Part shown: positions 44,456-53,020 of the stretch, in pieces
How positions within the stretch are numbered: the stretch's first letter is position 1
Layout of the letters: each line of letters starts with the position of its first letter
Notes under the pieces: generated by a model
What the model saw: only the letters and a program-made list of their open reading frames with translations
Databases searched by the model: none
What the model was told of the DNA's origin: nothing
Position numbers and translations under genes: made by a program
From: Pseudolabrys sp. FHR47
GTDB lineage: Bacteria > Pseudomonadota > Alphaproteobacteria > Rhizobiales > Xanthobacteraceae
DNA length: 64,000 nt
Reading direction: 5' to 3'
Assembly: GCF_005153485.1 (NCBI RefSeq)
Contig: NZ_CP039740.1
Location: 2,855,001-2,919,000 of the forward strand

Positions 44456-44493
44456 GAGCAGTCTCCTCTGTTGACCAGTTAGATGCCGATTCA

Positions 44494-44518
44494 AACTCGA
44501 TCTCGGGATGAATGTTCC
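44494..44518 (-). promoter_or_regulatory. Predicted EcfG promoter of the DUF1328 gene
   Basis: On the minus strand GGAAC (44518–44514) and AGTT (44497–44494) are separated by 16 bases, one base from cGTT. It lies 39 bases before the DUF1328 start. Confidence 0.55.
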
Positions 44519-44588
44519 GGCGGAAGGCGCTAGACTGGAACCCGTCGTCACGTCAGCGAATTCAGCCTACTGTGCAAGGAGTATCGCT

Positions 44589-45458
44589 ATGGCGCCGCGT
44601 CCGAACTGGAAGGGCTTTCTCAAACTGTCGCTGGTATCCTGCGCCGTGGCGCTCTACCCCGCGACCTCCACGAGCCAGCGCATCCGCTTCAACATCATCA
44701 ATCGCGAAACCGGGAACCGCATCCGCAACGAAGTGGTCGATGCCGAGACCGGCGATCCGGTCGCGCCGGAAGATCGCATGAAGGGCTACGAGATCGAGAA
44801 AGGGCAATACGTCCTGCTCGACGAGGACGAACTCGACAACGTCGCGCTCGAGAGCACGCACACCATCGAGATCGACGAATTCGTGCCGATGACGGATGTC
44901 GATCGCATCTATCTCGACGAATCCTATTATCTGGTGCCACAAGACGACGTCGCCCAGGAAGCTTTCGCAGTGATCCGCGAGGCCATGCGCAAGGAAGACC
45001 TCGCCGGCCTCGCCCGCGTCGTCGTCTACCGCCGCGAACGCCTGCTGCTGCTCCGTCCGCGTGGCAAGGGGCTGTTGGCTACGACCTTGCGGTACAAGAA
45101 TGAGGTGCGAGACGAGGCGGATTATTTCGACGACATCGAGGACACCAAGGTGCCGGCCGACATGCTCAAGCTGGCGACCCACATTCTCGAGACCAAGAAA
45201 GGCAAATTCGACCCGTCGAAATTCGAGGATCGCTATGAGACTGCGCTGATGGACCTCATCAAGGCCAAGCGCGCCGGCAAGAAGCCGATCGCCGTTTCGG
45301 AGCCCAAGCCGAGCAACGTCATCAACCTGATGGACGCGCTGCGCCGCAGCGCGCAAGCCGAGCGTCGCAAGCCCGCTCCCACCTCATCGTCCCGCCGCAA
45401 GACGACGACGCGGGCCAAACGCACGAGCGCCAAGCGCAAGGTGCGCAAGGCGAGCTAG
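44589..45458 (+). CDS. ku: Non-homologous end-joining protein Ku
   Basis: The 289-residue protein has the bacterial Ku core at about 6–255 (MAPRPNWKGFLKLSLVSCAVALYPATST, DEDELDNVALESTHTIEIDEFVPMTDVDRIYLDESYYLVP) and a Lys/Arg-rich C-terminal tail. Homodimeric Ku binds DNA ends and recruits LigD for repair of double-strand breaks when no template exists. The ATG at 44589 follows AAGGAG eight bases upstream. The ligD start is 15 bases after its stop, so they form an operon. It lies directly beside the general stress locus. Confidence 0.96.
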   Translation: MAPRPNWKGFLKLSLVSCAVALYPATSTSQRIRFNIINRETGNRIRNEVVDAETGDPVAPEDRMKGYEIEKGQYVLLDEDELDNVALESTHTIEIDEFVPMTDVDRIYLDESYYLVPQDDVAQEAFAVIREAMRKEDLAGLARVVVYRRERLLLLRPRGKGLLATTLRYKNEVRDEADYFDDIEDTKVPADMLKLATHILETKKGKFDPSKFEDRYETALMDLIKAKRAGKKPIAVSEPKPSNVINLMDALRRSAQAERRKPAPTSSSRRKTTTRAKRTSAKRKVRKAS

Positions 45459-45472
45459 ACCGGACGTAACCG

Positions 45473-48130
45473 ATGGCGGGGCTGAAGACCTATCACGGCA
45501 AGCGCCGCTTCGGCGTCACCGCCGAGCCGAAGGGCAAGGTGGCACGCAAACGCGGCCACGCTTTCGTCATCCAGAAGCACGCCGCGCGGCGGCTGCATTA
45601 CGACCTGCGCCTCGAACTCGACGGCGTCATGAAAAGCTGGGCGGTGACGCGGGGTCCCAGCCTGGTGCCGAGCGAGAAGCGGCTCGCGGTCGAAGTCGAG
45701 GATCATCCGATCGAGTACAACACCTTCGAGGGCACCATCCCGAAGGGTGAGTATGGCGGCGGCACCGTGATGGTTTGGGACCGCGGCACATGGGCCCCGC
45801 ATGACGATCCGCATAAGGGCCTCAAGAAGGGCCACCTCGCCTTCGACCTCAACGGCGGCAAACTTCACGGCGCTTGGCATCTTGTGCGCCTGCACAAGCG
45901 TCCCGGCGAAAAGCGCAACAACTGGCTGCTGATCAAATCGGACGACGACGCGGCGCGCGGCGTGCGCGACAAGGACATCCTCGAGGAAGCCGATTTCTCC
46001 ATCAAGACCGGGCGCACGATGGAGGAAATCACCGCCGGCGAGCGGGCGAGTGCCAAAGAAAAAACCAAGATGAAGAAGGTGCTGACCTCGACCAAGAAGA
46101 AGATGTCGGCGCTGAAGACCAAAACGACAAAGAAGACGACGCGAAAGAAGGCGGCGTCGGCGCAACTCGTGCAGAAGCACGACACGATCACCGACCGCAG
46201 GCCCAGGCTCAAAGGCGCAAAACGCGCCGCCCTGCCCGGCTTCGTCGAGCCGTGCCTCGCCACGCTGGCCGACAAGGCGCCGGACAGCGCCAACTGGATC
46301 CATGAAATCAAATTCGACGGCTACCGGTTGCAGGCGCGGCTCGGCCGCGGCAAGGCCAAGCTGCTGACCCGCAAGGGTCTCGACTGGACGCACAAGTTCA
46401 AGGGCATCGCCGACGCCGTTGGCGAACTCGATGCCGACAGCGCGCTGATCGATGGTGAACTCGTCGTCGAAGGCGACGACGGCGTCACCAGCTTCTCGCT
46501 GCTGCAAGAGGAACTCAAGTCCGGCCGGCAGGACAGGCTCATCTATTACGTCTTCGACCTTCTCTATCTCGACGGCCAGGACCTGCGGCGCCTGCCGCTT
46601 TCCGAGCGCAAGGAGGCCCTTGCGCAGTTGATCAAGAGCGCGCCGAAGAACACGCCGCTGCGCTTCAGCGAATCCATCGCCGAGCGCGGCGCCGTCCTGC
46701 TCAAGCATGCCTGCCAGCTTGGCCTTGAAGGCATCATCTCCAAGCTTGCCGACGCGCCCTATCGCTCCGGCCGCGGCCGCGACTGGATCAAAACCAAGTG
46801 CTCAAGCCGGCAGGAACTGGTGATCGCTGGCTTTGTGCCCTCGACGGCCGACGCTCATGCCGTCGGCGCGCTGGTGCTCGGCTTCCATGACAAGGGCAAG
46901 CTCGTCTATGCCGGCCGCACCGGCACCGGCTTCACCCATCAGACCGCGCGCGAGCTCTACAGGAAGCTGAAGGCGCTCAAACGTGAGCGCACGCCTTTCG
47001 CCGCCGTGCCGACGGAAGAGCGCGGCGTCCGCGCACCGATCTGGGTGGAACCGAAGCTGGTCGCCGAAGTCGACTTCCACGGTTGGACCCACGGCGACCG
47101 CATCCGCCAAGCCTCGTATCAGGGGTTGCGCGAAGACAAGGCCGCGGCCGATGTCGTGCGTGAGGACAAGCCAATGGAGAGCGTGGCGGCGAGAAGCAGA
47201 ACCACCGCGCGCAAGCGCAGCGCGCCGGTGGCCAGGGCCGCTGCAAAAAAGACCTCACCCAAGAAAGCAACCAATGCCACGATCGGCGCCGTGACTCTGT
47301 CGCATCCCGACCGCGTCTATTGGGAAGATGCCGGCGTCACCAAGCAGGACCTCGCCCAGTATTATAAAGATGTGTGGAAGTGGATGGCGCCGCACGTCGC
47401 CGGCCGGCCGATCTCGCTGCTGCGATGCCCCGAGGGCGCCAGCGGCCAATGCTTCTTCCAGAAGCACGCCGCCGCCGGCATCACCACCGAACATCTGCAT
47501 CTCGTCCCGGAAAAAGGCGACAAGATCATCTCCGTCGATAGTCTCGACGGCCTGCTGTCGTTGGTGCAGGCCGGCGTACTTGAGGTGCATACGCGCGGCA
47601 CCACGATCGATGATCGCGAGAACGCCGACCGCCTCGTCTTCGATCTCGACCCCGGTCCCGGCACCGGCTGGAAAGACGTCGTCGCCGCGGCTCGCGACGT
47701 GCATGACCGCCTCGAGGACATCGGCCTCAAGACTTATCTCAAGACCTCCGGCGGCAAGGGCCTGCATGTGGTGCTGCCGATCGCGCCGACGCCGTGGGCC
47801 AAGGCCAAGGATTTCACCCAGGCGCTGGCCCAGGCCATGGCCGCTGACAATCCGGACCGTTATGTCGCCACCGCGACCAAGAGCAAACGCAAGAACCGCA
47901 TTTTCATCGACTATCTGCGCAACAGCCGTGAGGCGACGGCCGTCGCGCCCTATTCCACCCGCGCCCGGCCCGGCGCCGCCGTGTCGGCGCCGATTACCTG
48001 GACGGAACTTGGCGGCCTCAAGAGCGCCGACCAATATACGGTGCTCAACATCCGCTCCCGCCTGAAACGGCTGCGCAAGGACCCGTGGGCCGGCATTGGC
48101 CGCATCCGACAGAAGTTACCTAACGCCTGA
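45473..48130 (+). CDS. ligD: Multifunctional DNA ligase D (phosphoesterase–ligase–polymerase)
   Basis: The 885-residue protein has three domains: an N-terminal 3'-phosphoesterase at about 25–180 with AARRLHYDLRLELDG and the GEYGGGTV motif, an ATP-dependent ligase at about 255–560 with nucleophile Lys280 in EIKFDGYRL, and a C-terminal primase-polymerase at about 600–885 with the metal aspartates in LVFDLDPGPG. A lysine-rich linker separates the first two. It trims, fills and seals ends bound by Ku. The order matches other proteobacterial LigD. It follows ku by 15 bases. Confidence 0.96.
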   Translation: MAGLKTYHGKRRFGVTAEPKGKVARKRGHAFVIQKHAARRLHYDLRLELDGVMKSWAVTRGPSLVPSEKRLAVEVEDHPIEYNTFEGTIPKGEYGGGTVMVWDRGTWAPHDDPHKGLKKGHLAFDLNGGKLHGAWHLVRLHKRPGEKRNNWLLIKSDDDAARGVRDKDILEEADFSIKTGRTMEEITAGERASAKEKTKMKKVLTSTKKKMSALKTKTTKKTTRKKAASAQLVQKHDTITDRRPRLKGAKRAALPGFVEPCLATLADKAPDSANWIHEIKFDGYRLQARLGRGKAKLLTRKGLDWTHKFKGIADAVGELDADSALIDGELVVEGDDGVTSFSLLQEELKSGRQDRLIYYVFDLLYLDGQDLRRLPLSERKEALAQLIKSAPKNTPLRFSESIAERGAVLLKHACQLGLEGIISKLADAPYRSGRGRDWIKTKCSSRQELVIAGFVPSTADAHAVGALVLGFHDKGKLVYAGRTGTGFTHQTARELYRKLKALKRERTPFAAVPTEERGVRAPIWVEPKLVAEVDFHGWTHGDRIRQASYQGLREDKAAADVVREDKPMESVAARSRTTARKRSAPVARAAAKKTSPKKATNATIGAVTLSHPDRVYWEDAGVTKQDLAQYYKDVWKWMAPHVAGRPISLLRCPEGASGQCFFQKHAAAGITTEHLHLVPEKGDKIISVDSLDGLLSLVQAGVLEVHTRGTTIDDRENADRLVFDLDPGPGTGWKDVVAAARDVHDRLEDIGLKTYLKTSGGKGLHVVLPIAPTPWAKAKDFTQALAQAMAADNPDRYVATATKSKRKNRIFIDYLRNSREATAVAPYSTRARPGAAVSAPITWTELGGLKSADQYTVLNIRSRLKRLRKDPWAGIGRIRQKLPNA

Positions 48131-48146
48131 CCGATCCGCGTGGCCG

Positions 48147-48172
48147 GGAACTGCGACACCGGGTCGCGCGTT
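48147..48172 (+). promoter_or_regulatory. Predicted EcfG promoter of the iron-permease-like gene
   Basis: GGAAC (48147–48151) and CGTT (48169–48172) are separated by 17 bases, an exact match to the EcfG consensus. It begins 16 bases after the ligD stop and ends 30 bases before the next start codon. Confidence 0.75.
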
Positions 48173-48202
48173 CATGGAACTCTCATTGCGGACCGGGCAG
48201 TC

Positions 48203-48724
48203 ATGGCCGATAGAAAACTTACCAAATGCGAAGCCGCCGCCATCGCGTCGGTCGATAAACATGGCGTCAACCGCCGCAGCCACCCGCTATCACAGGCTTT
48301 CGCGGCGTTTGCGCAAAAGACCGCCTCTTATACGGGCCATCCTGCCGCGTTCCTGCTCGCCACCGCCACGATCGTGATCTGGATCGTGAGCGGGCCGTTG
48401 TTCGGCTTCAGCGACACCTGGCAGCTCGTCATCAACACAGGCACGACCATCGTTACCTTCCTGATGGTATTCCTGATCCAGAACACCCAGAACCGCGACA
48501 TGCTATCGATGCAGCTCAAGCTGTCCGAACTGGTGCTGGCCATGAAGGGCGCCGAGAACAGATTCGCCGCCATCGAGGATCTCAGCGATGAGGAATTGCA
48601 GCAGCTGCACGAAGACTGCCGCGCCCGCGCCGAGATGACGGCGGAACAACTCGCCAGCCGTGCCCGGCCGGCACCGACGAATGGATTCGGGAACCAGCCG
48701 CGGCAGAACGCCACCGCGGAATAA
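48203..48724 (+). CDS. Low-affinity iron permease family membrane protein
   Basis: The 173-residue protein belongs to the low-affinity iron permease family: HPLSQAFAAFAQKTASYTGHPAAFLLATATIVIWIVSGPLFGFSDTWQLVINTGTTIVTFLMVFLIQNTQNRD has the two membrane helices and the family QNTQNRD motif, followed by a coiled helical tail (MQLKLSELVLAMKGAEN). Iron transport is only inferred from a fungal relative; many bacterial members have no proven role. A perfect GGAAC-N17-CGTT promoter lies upstream, marking it as a member of the general stress regulon. Confidence 0.86.
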   Translation: MADRKLTKCEAAAIASVDKHGVNRRSHPLSQAFAAFAQKTASYTGHPAAFLLATATIVIWIVSGPLFGFSDTWQLVINTGTTIVTFLMVFLIQNTQNRDMLSMQLKLSELVLAMKGAENRFAAIEDLSDEELQQLHEDCRARAEMTAEQLASRARPAPTNGFGNQPRQNATAE

Positions 48725-48810
48725 CTGCGTCCCACGCCCGAGCGCGCGTTCGTTTTTTCGTCACAACTTTTCTCTATCGGTCGGAAGGATTCGAATTCGG
48801 GGACCACACC

Positions 48811-49191
48811 ATGAGAACCTGGCTGGCGATCGCGGCCGTAACGGCGTTGAGCGCAGGCGAGCCCGGCGCTGCCTTCGCTCAAGGGCCCAAAGCGCAAGGC
48901 GCTACCAAGGAATTCTCCGGGATGGCTTCGCATTACGGCAAGGGCTATTCCGGTAAGACCGCTTCCGGCGTTCGCTACGATCCCACCAAATTTACAGCCG
49001 CGCACCGCACCTTGCCTTTCGGCACCAAGGTCCTGGTGGTCGACAAGGTGTCGAAACGCAGCGTCACCGTGGTCGTCAACGACCGCGGGCCCTTCATCAA
49101 GGGCCGCGTCATCGATCTCTCCTACGCCGCTGCGCAGGCCCTGAAGATGGAGAATCGTGGCCTGATCAAGGTCACGGCCGCGGTCCAGTAG
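48811..49191 (+). CDS. RlpA-like septal ring lytic transglycosylase domain protein
   Basis: The 126-residue protein has a signal peptide (RTWLAIAAVTALSAGEPGAAFAQ) and a double-psi beta-barrel RlpA domain (GMASHYGKGYSGKTASGVRYDPTKFTAAHRTLPFGTKVLVVDK, VNDRGPFIKGRVIDLSYAAAQAL). RlpA enzymes cleave denuded glycan strands of peptidoglycan. The SPOR domain and lipobox of full-length RlpA are absent, so it is a short form. It begins 86 bases after the iron-permease-like gene. Confidence 0.87.
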   Translation: MRTWLAIAAVTALSAGEPGAAFAQGPKAQGATKEFSGMASHYGKGYSGKTASGVRYDPTKFTAAHRTLPFGTKVLVVDKVSKRSVTVVVNDRGPFIKGRVIDLSYAAAQALKMENRGLIKVTAAVQ

Positions 49192-49260
49192 AGCGGCTGT
49201 AACGCCCTCGTCGATGTGCTATCCGGATTCGTTCTTTCATCCGGACAGCCGAGGATCGAC

Positions 49261-49902
49261 ATGCCCGCCAAGCGCCCGCCATCAAAGCGCAAAGCCACCA
49301 CAAGGAAGACGCTCAAAAAGGCGATCAAGCGCCCCGCGCCGCGGCTCGTCACGCCTTCCGAAGCCGAGATGAACGAGGCGCAGCGCACATTGCTGCAGGC
49401 AATCCGCTCCGGTCCGCGTGGCGCGTCCATCATGCCGCAGGGGCCCTTCGCGGTGTGGCTGCATGCGCCGGAATACGGACAACTGGCGCAGGCGCTTGGC
49501 GGCTTCTGCCGCTATCAGTCGAGCGTGCCGCCGCGGCTGTCCGAATTCGCCATCCTGTGCACGGCCCGGCTGTGGCGCGCCCAATTCGAATGGTACGCCC
49601 ATGTGAACGTCGCCGCGAAGGAAGGCGTCAAAGCGAAAACCATCGCCGACCTGCGCGCTGGCCGCGTGCCGAAAACGGCCGCCAAGGATGAGCGCGCGAT
49701 CTACGACTTCATCCAGGAGATGTACAAGGCCAAGCGCGTGAGCGAGCGCACCTACCAGCGCGTACTCGCCGTGCTCGGCGAGAAAGGTGTCGTCGAACTG
49801 GTCGGCATCCTCGGCTACTACTCTTCCGTGTCGATGACGCTCAATGTCTTCGCCATGCTGCCGCCGGAGGGCGAGGCTCTGGCTTTCAGCGAACCGCGCT
49901 GA
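49261..49902 (+). CDS. Carboxymuconolactone decarboxylase-like (AhpD-fold) protein
   Basis: The 213-residue protein has a basic, disordered start (residues 1–35) and then the helical CMD/AhpD-like fold (LSEFAILCTARLWRAQFEWYAHVNVAAKEGVKAKTIADLR, VSERTYQRVLAVLGEKGVVELVGILGYYSSVSMTLNVFAM). The CxxC thiol pair of AhpD is not present; only one cysteine lies in the helix, so peroxidase activity is unlikely. Reaction and substrate are unknown. The TRAP operon follows after 164 bases. Confidence 0.82.
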   Translation: MPAKRPPSKRKATTRKTLKKAIKRPAPRLVTPSEAEMNEAQRTLLQAIRSGPRGASIMPQGPFAVWLHAPEYGQLAQALGGFCRYQSSVPPRLSEFAILCTARLWRAQFEWYAHVNVAAKEGVKAKTIADLRAGRVPKTAAKDERAIYDFIQEMYKAKRVSERTYQRVLAVLGEKGVVELVGILGYYSSVSMTLNVFAMLPPEGEALAFSEPR

Positions 49903-49944
49903 TTGACGACCTGTTGCCGTAGCGACTGACCACAAAGCAGGCAG

Positions 49945-49999
49945 ATGCAGCTGCATTTTTCGGCAGGTGACTGCCGCAGACCTTTCGTTTGTATACAAA
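49945..49999. promoter_or_regulatory. Palindromes upstream of the TRAP operon
   Basis: Three perfect inverted repeats lie in the space between the CMD-like and DctP genes: ATGCAGCTGCAT (49945–49956), CGGCAG-GTGA-CTGCCG (49961–49976) and TTTGTATACAAA (49988–49999). The last resembles GntR/FadR-family operators (TTGTATACAA) and contains a possible -10 TATACA. The other two may form a terminator for the CMD-like gene. Confidence 0.45.
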
Positions 50000-50066
50000 A
50001 TACCACGGCCCGCATAGTGGCACATCGTTTGCTCTTTCCTTCGCGCCAACCACGAAGGGAGTGAGG

Positions 50067-51158
50067 ATGATGCGACGTCGTGATTTCTCGAAACTGCTGC
50101 TGGCCGGTGCCGCCGGAACCGTCGCGGCGCCAGCCGTCGTTCGCGCCCAGGCGACCTTCAACTGGAAGATGACCAGCTTCTACGGGCCGAACGCGGCCTT
50201 CTACTCAACCGGCCCAGGCAGCGCCAAGGACCTGTGTAAGCGCATCGAGGAGATGTCCGGCGGCCGCCTGAAGATACAGTTCTACGGCGCGGGCGAACTG
50301 ATCCCGGCCGCCGAAGGCTTCGACGCCGTGTCGTCCGGCACGGTCGAGATGAATTACGCCAACTCCTATTTCTGGACCGGCAAGAGCTTTGCCGCCCAGT
50401 ACTTCACCGCCGTGCCGTTCGGCCTCAACTTCCAGGGCTTCAACGGCTGGTACTACGATGGCGGCGGCAAGGAGCTGTGGCGCGAGGTCTACAGCAAGTT
50501 CAATCTCGTGCCTTTTGCCTGCGGCAATACCGGCGTGCAGATGACCGGCTGGTTCCGCAAACCGATCGAGAAGGTCGAGGACCTCAAGGGCATCAAGATG
50601 CGCATCCCGGGCCTCGCGGGACGCGTCTACAAGGAGCTTGGAGTCGATGCGCGTCTGATCGCGCCGGGCGAAATCTTCCCGAACCTCGAGCGCGGCGTCA
50701 TCGATGCCGCCGAATTCGTCGGCCCTTATCTCGACCGTCAGCTCGGCCTGCAGAAGGTCGCGAAATACTACTACACCACCGGCTGGCACGAGATGGCGAC
50801 CACCTCCGAGCTCGCCATCAACAAGGCCAAGTGGGACAGTCTGCCCGCCGACCTCAAGGCCATTGTCGAGAACGCCTGCGCGGCCTGCAACGTCATCAGC
50901 GAAGCCTGGTGCCAGAAGAATAACGCCGAAGCTTACGAAGACCTCGTGAAGAACCAGGGCGTCATCGCCGGCCCCCTGCCCGACGACGTCGTCAAGGCGC
51001 TGCGCGCGGCGACCACGAAGATCCTCGCCGAAGCCGTCGAGAAAGACCCGGTCACCAAGAAAGTTCATGAATCCTACTTCGCCTACAAGGCCAAGTACGA
51101 CGAATGGGCCGACAAGAGCGAGACCGTCTACCACACGAAGATTCGCAAGGCCTCCTGA
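50067..51158 (+). CDS. dctP: TRAP transporter substrate-binding protein DctP
   Basis: The 363-residue protein has a Tat signal with RRRDFSK at the start and the DctP fold (FNWKMTSFYGPNAAFYSTGPGSAKDLCKRIEEMSGGRLKIQFYGAGELIPAAEGFDAVSSGTVEMNY). The conserved arginine that binds the substrate carboxylate lies in the MRIPGLAGRVYKELG region. It is periplasmic and delivers a carboxylate to the DctQM membrane pair encoded downstream. GGGAGTGAGG precedes the ATG at 50067. The gene overlaps dctQ in TGATG. The substrate is not predictable. Confidence 0.9.
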   Translation: MMRRRDFSKLLLAGAAGTVAAPAVVRAQATFNWKMTSFYGPNAAFYSTGPGSAKDLCKRIEEMSGGRLKIQFYGAGELIPAAEGFDAVSSGTVEMNYANSYFWTGKSFAAQYFTAVPFGLNFQGFNGWYYDGGGKELWREVYSKFNLVPFACGNTGVQMTGWFRKPIEKVEDLKGIKMRIPGLAGRVYKELGVDARLIAPGEIFPNLERGVIDAAEFVGPYLDRQLGLQKVAKYYYTTGWHEMATTSELAINKAKWDSLPADLKAIVENACAACNVISEAWCQKNNAEAYEDLVKNQGVIAGPLPDDVVKALRAATTKILAEAVEKDPVTKKVHESYFAYKAKYDEWADKSETVYHTKIRKAS

Positions 51159-51658
51159 TGACGGCGGAGCGACTGGCCCGCGCGATCGACATCATCGTCG
51201 ATCGCGTCGGCCGCGCGACGTCCTGGCTGGCGCTGGGGCTCGCGCTCATCATGGGCACGAACGTGCTGCTGCGCTACGGTTTCTCGATCGGCTCGATCTG
51301 GATGCAGGAGCTCGAGTGGCACATCATGGTGCCGATCTGCGTATTCGGCATGAGCTACGCGCTGCTGCACGGCGAGCACGTCCGGGTGGACGTCCTCTTT
51401 CAATATTTCAGCGGCAAGACCAAGCATCTGGTCGACGTGATCACCGCCGTTCTCGGCATGCTCTTGTGCGCGCTCGTGATCAAGCTGTGCATTCCCTACG
51501 TCTACCAGTCCTGGAGCATCAATGAGGGCACGGCCAATCCCGGCGGCATCGACTACCGCTATATCGTCAAGGGCCTGATCCCCCTCGGCTTCGCCCTGTA
51601 TTTCCTGCAGTCGCTCTCGGAAGCGATCAAAAGCTATATCGCCTACCGGAGAGCATGA
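51158..51658 (+). CDS. dctQ: TRAP transporter small permease DctQ
   Basis: The 166-residue protein has four hydrophobic helices of the DctQ type with the WMQELEWHIMVPICVFGMSYALLHGEHVRVDVL signature in the middle. It forms the small membrane subunit of the TRAP transporter. Its ATG overlaps the dctP stop (TGATG) and its stop overlaps the dctM start (ATGA), so translation is coupled throughout the operon. Confidence 0.9.
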   Translation: MTAERLARAIDIIVDRVGRATSWLALGLALIMGTNVLLRYGFSIGSIWMQELEWHIMVPICVFGMSYALLHGEHVRVDVLFQYFSGKTKHLVDVITAVLGMLLCALVIKLCIPYVYQSWSINEGTANPGGIDYRYIVKGLIPLGFALYFLQSLSEAIKSYIAYRRA

Positions 51659-52980
51659 TGTCGCTGGAAGTCCTTGCTGTCCTGATGCTGGTGTCGTTCT
51701 TCGTTCTGTTGATGGCCGGCATTCCCGTTGCCATGACGCTGGCCATTTCCGGCTTCGTCTTCGGCTATCTCGGCTTCGGCATGACGCTGTTCAACCTGTT
51801 GCCGCACCGTCTGTTCGGCGTGGTGACGAACTCGACGCTGGTCGCCATCCCGCTGTTCGTCTTCATGGGCATGATGCTGGAGAAATCCAGGCTCGCCGAA
51901 GACCTCATGGACGTGATCGGCCATCTCGCCGGCTCGCTGCGCGGCGGTCTTGGCATCGGTATCGTCGTGGTCGGCATCCTGATGGGCGCGACGACCGGCA
52001 TCGTCGGCGCAACGGTTGTCACACTCGGCCTTCTGACCTTGCCCGGCATGCTGCGCCGTGGCTATGACAAAGGTCTCGCCAGCGGCGTGATCTGCGCTTC
52101 AGGAACGCTTGGCCAGATCATCCCGCCGAGCCTGATCCTCATCCTGCTCGCCGACATTCTCAATCAGTCGGTCGGCACCTTGTTCGCCGCCGCGATGATT
52201 CCCGGCCTGATGCTGGCTGGAATTTACTGCGCCTATATCCTCATTCTAGGCATCGTCAGGCCGGAGAAGGTGCCGGCGATTCCGGCGGAAGAACGCGCCC
52301 TGCTCTCGCGCGGCGCGCTGGCGGCCAAGCTGTTCAAGGTCGTGGCTCCGCCGGTCGGCCTCGTTGCCGCCGTGCTCGGCTCGATCATCGCCGGCGTCGC
52401 CGCGCCGTCCGAAGCCGCTTCGATGGGCGCACTGGGCGCGATCCTCATTACCGCCCTGACGGGGCGACTCTCGTGGAAGGTGCTGCGCGAGACCGGTCAG
52501 GCAACGGTAAAGACCACCGCCATGATGATGTTCATCCTCATGTGCGCGCAGATTTTCGCGCTGTCCTTCCGCGGCCTGAGAGGCGAAGACCTGGTCCATG
52601 ATCTCTTTGCGTTTCTGCCGGGCGGCATCAATGCGGACATCTGGTTCCTGATGTTCATCATCTTCGTGCTCGGCTTCTTCATCGAATGGATCGAGATTTC
52701 CTACATCGCCGTGCCGCTGTTCCTGCCGGTCTTCACCGCAGCCAATGTCGATATGGTGTGGCTCGCCACGTTGATTTGCGTGAACCTGCAGACCTCGTTC
52801 CTGACGCCGCCATTCGGCTGGGCGCTGTTCTTTCTGCGCGGCGTGGCGCCGCCGGAGGTCACGACCGGCGATATCTATCGCGGCGTCATCCCGTTCGTCG
52901 GCATGCAAATCCTGGCATTGGCGTTGGTCTTCGCCTTCCCCGGCCTTTCGACCTGGCTGCCGAAGGCCATCGGCTGGTAG
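51655..52980 (+). CDS. dctM: TRAP transporter large permease DctM
   Basis: The 441-residue protein has 12 or more hydrophobic helices and the DctM pattern (MSLEVLAVLMLVSFFVLLMAGIPVAMTLAISGFVFG, GATTGIVGATVVTLGLLTLPGMLRRGYDKGLASGVICASGTLGQIIPPSLILILLADI). It forms the sodium-driven transport channel with DctQ. The operon dctP–dctQ–dctM has no regulator inside; the upstream palindromes hint at a GntR repressor. Confidence 0.92.
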   Translation: MMSLEVLAVLMLVSFFVLLMAGIPVAMTLAISGFVFGYLGFGMTLFNLLPHRLFGVVTNSTLVAIPLFVFMGMMLEKSRLAEDLMDVIGHLAGSLRGGLGIGIVVVGILMGATTGIVGATVVTLGLLTLPGMLRRGYDKGLASGVICASGTLGQIIPPSLILILLADILNQSVGTLFAAAMIPGLMLAGIYCAYILILGIVRPEKVPAIPAEERALLSRGALAAKLFKVVAPPVGLVAAVLGSIIAGVAAPSEAASMGALGAILITALTGRLSWKVLRETGQATVKTTAMMMFILMCAQIFALSFRGLRGEDLVHDLFAFLPGGINADIWFLMFIIFVLGFFIEWIEISYIAVPLFLPVFTAANVDMVWLATLICVNLQTSFLTPPFGWALFFLRGVAPPEVTTGDIYRGVIPFVGMQILALALVFAFPGLSTWLPKAIGW

Positions 52981-53020
52981 CCGACGGCCTTCGCGCAAGT
53001 CTTTCGACGTTTCGCGTCGG

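Noticed and set aside
44519..44588. An EcfG promoter before ku.
   Set aside because: GGAAC at 44527 is present, but no GTT follows at 16 or 17 bases.
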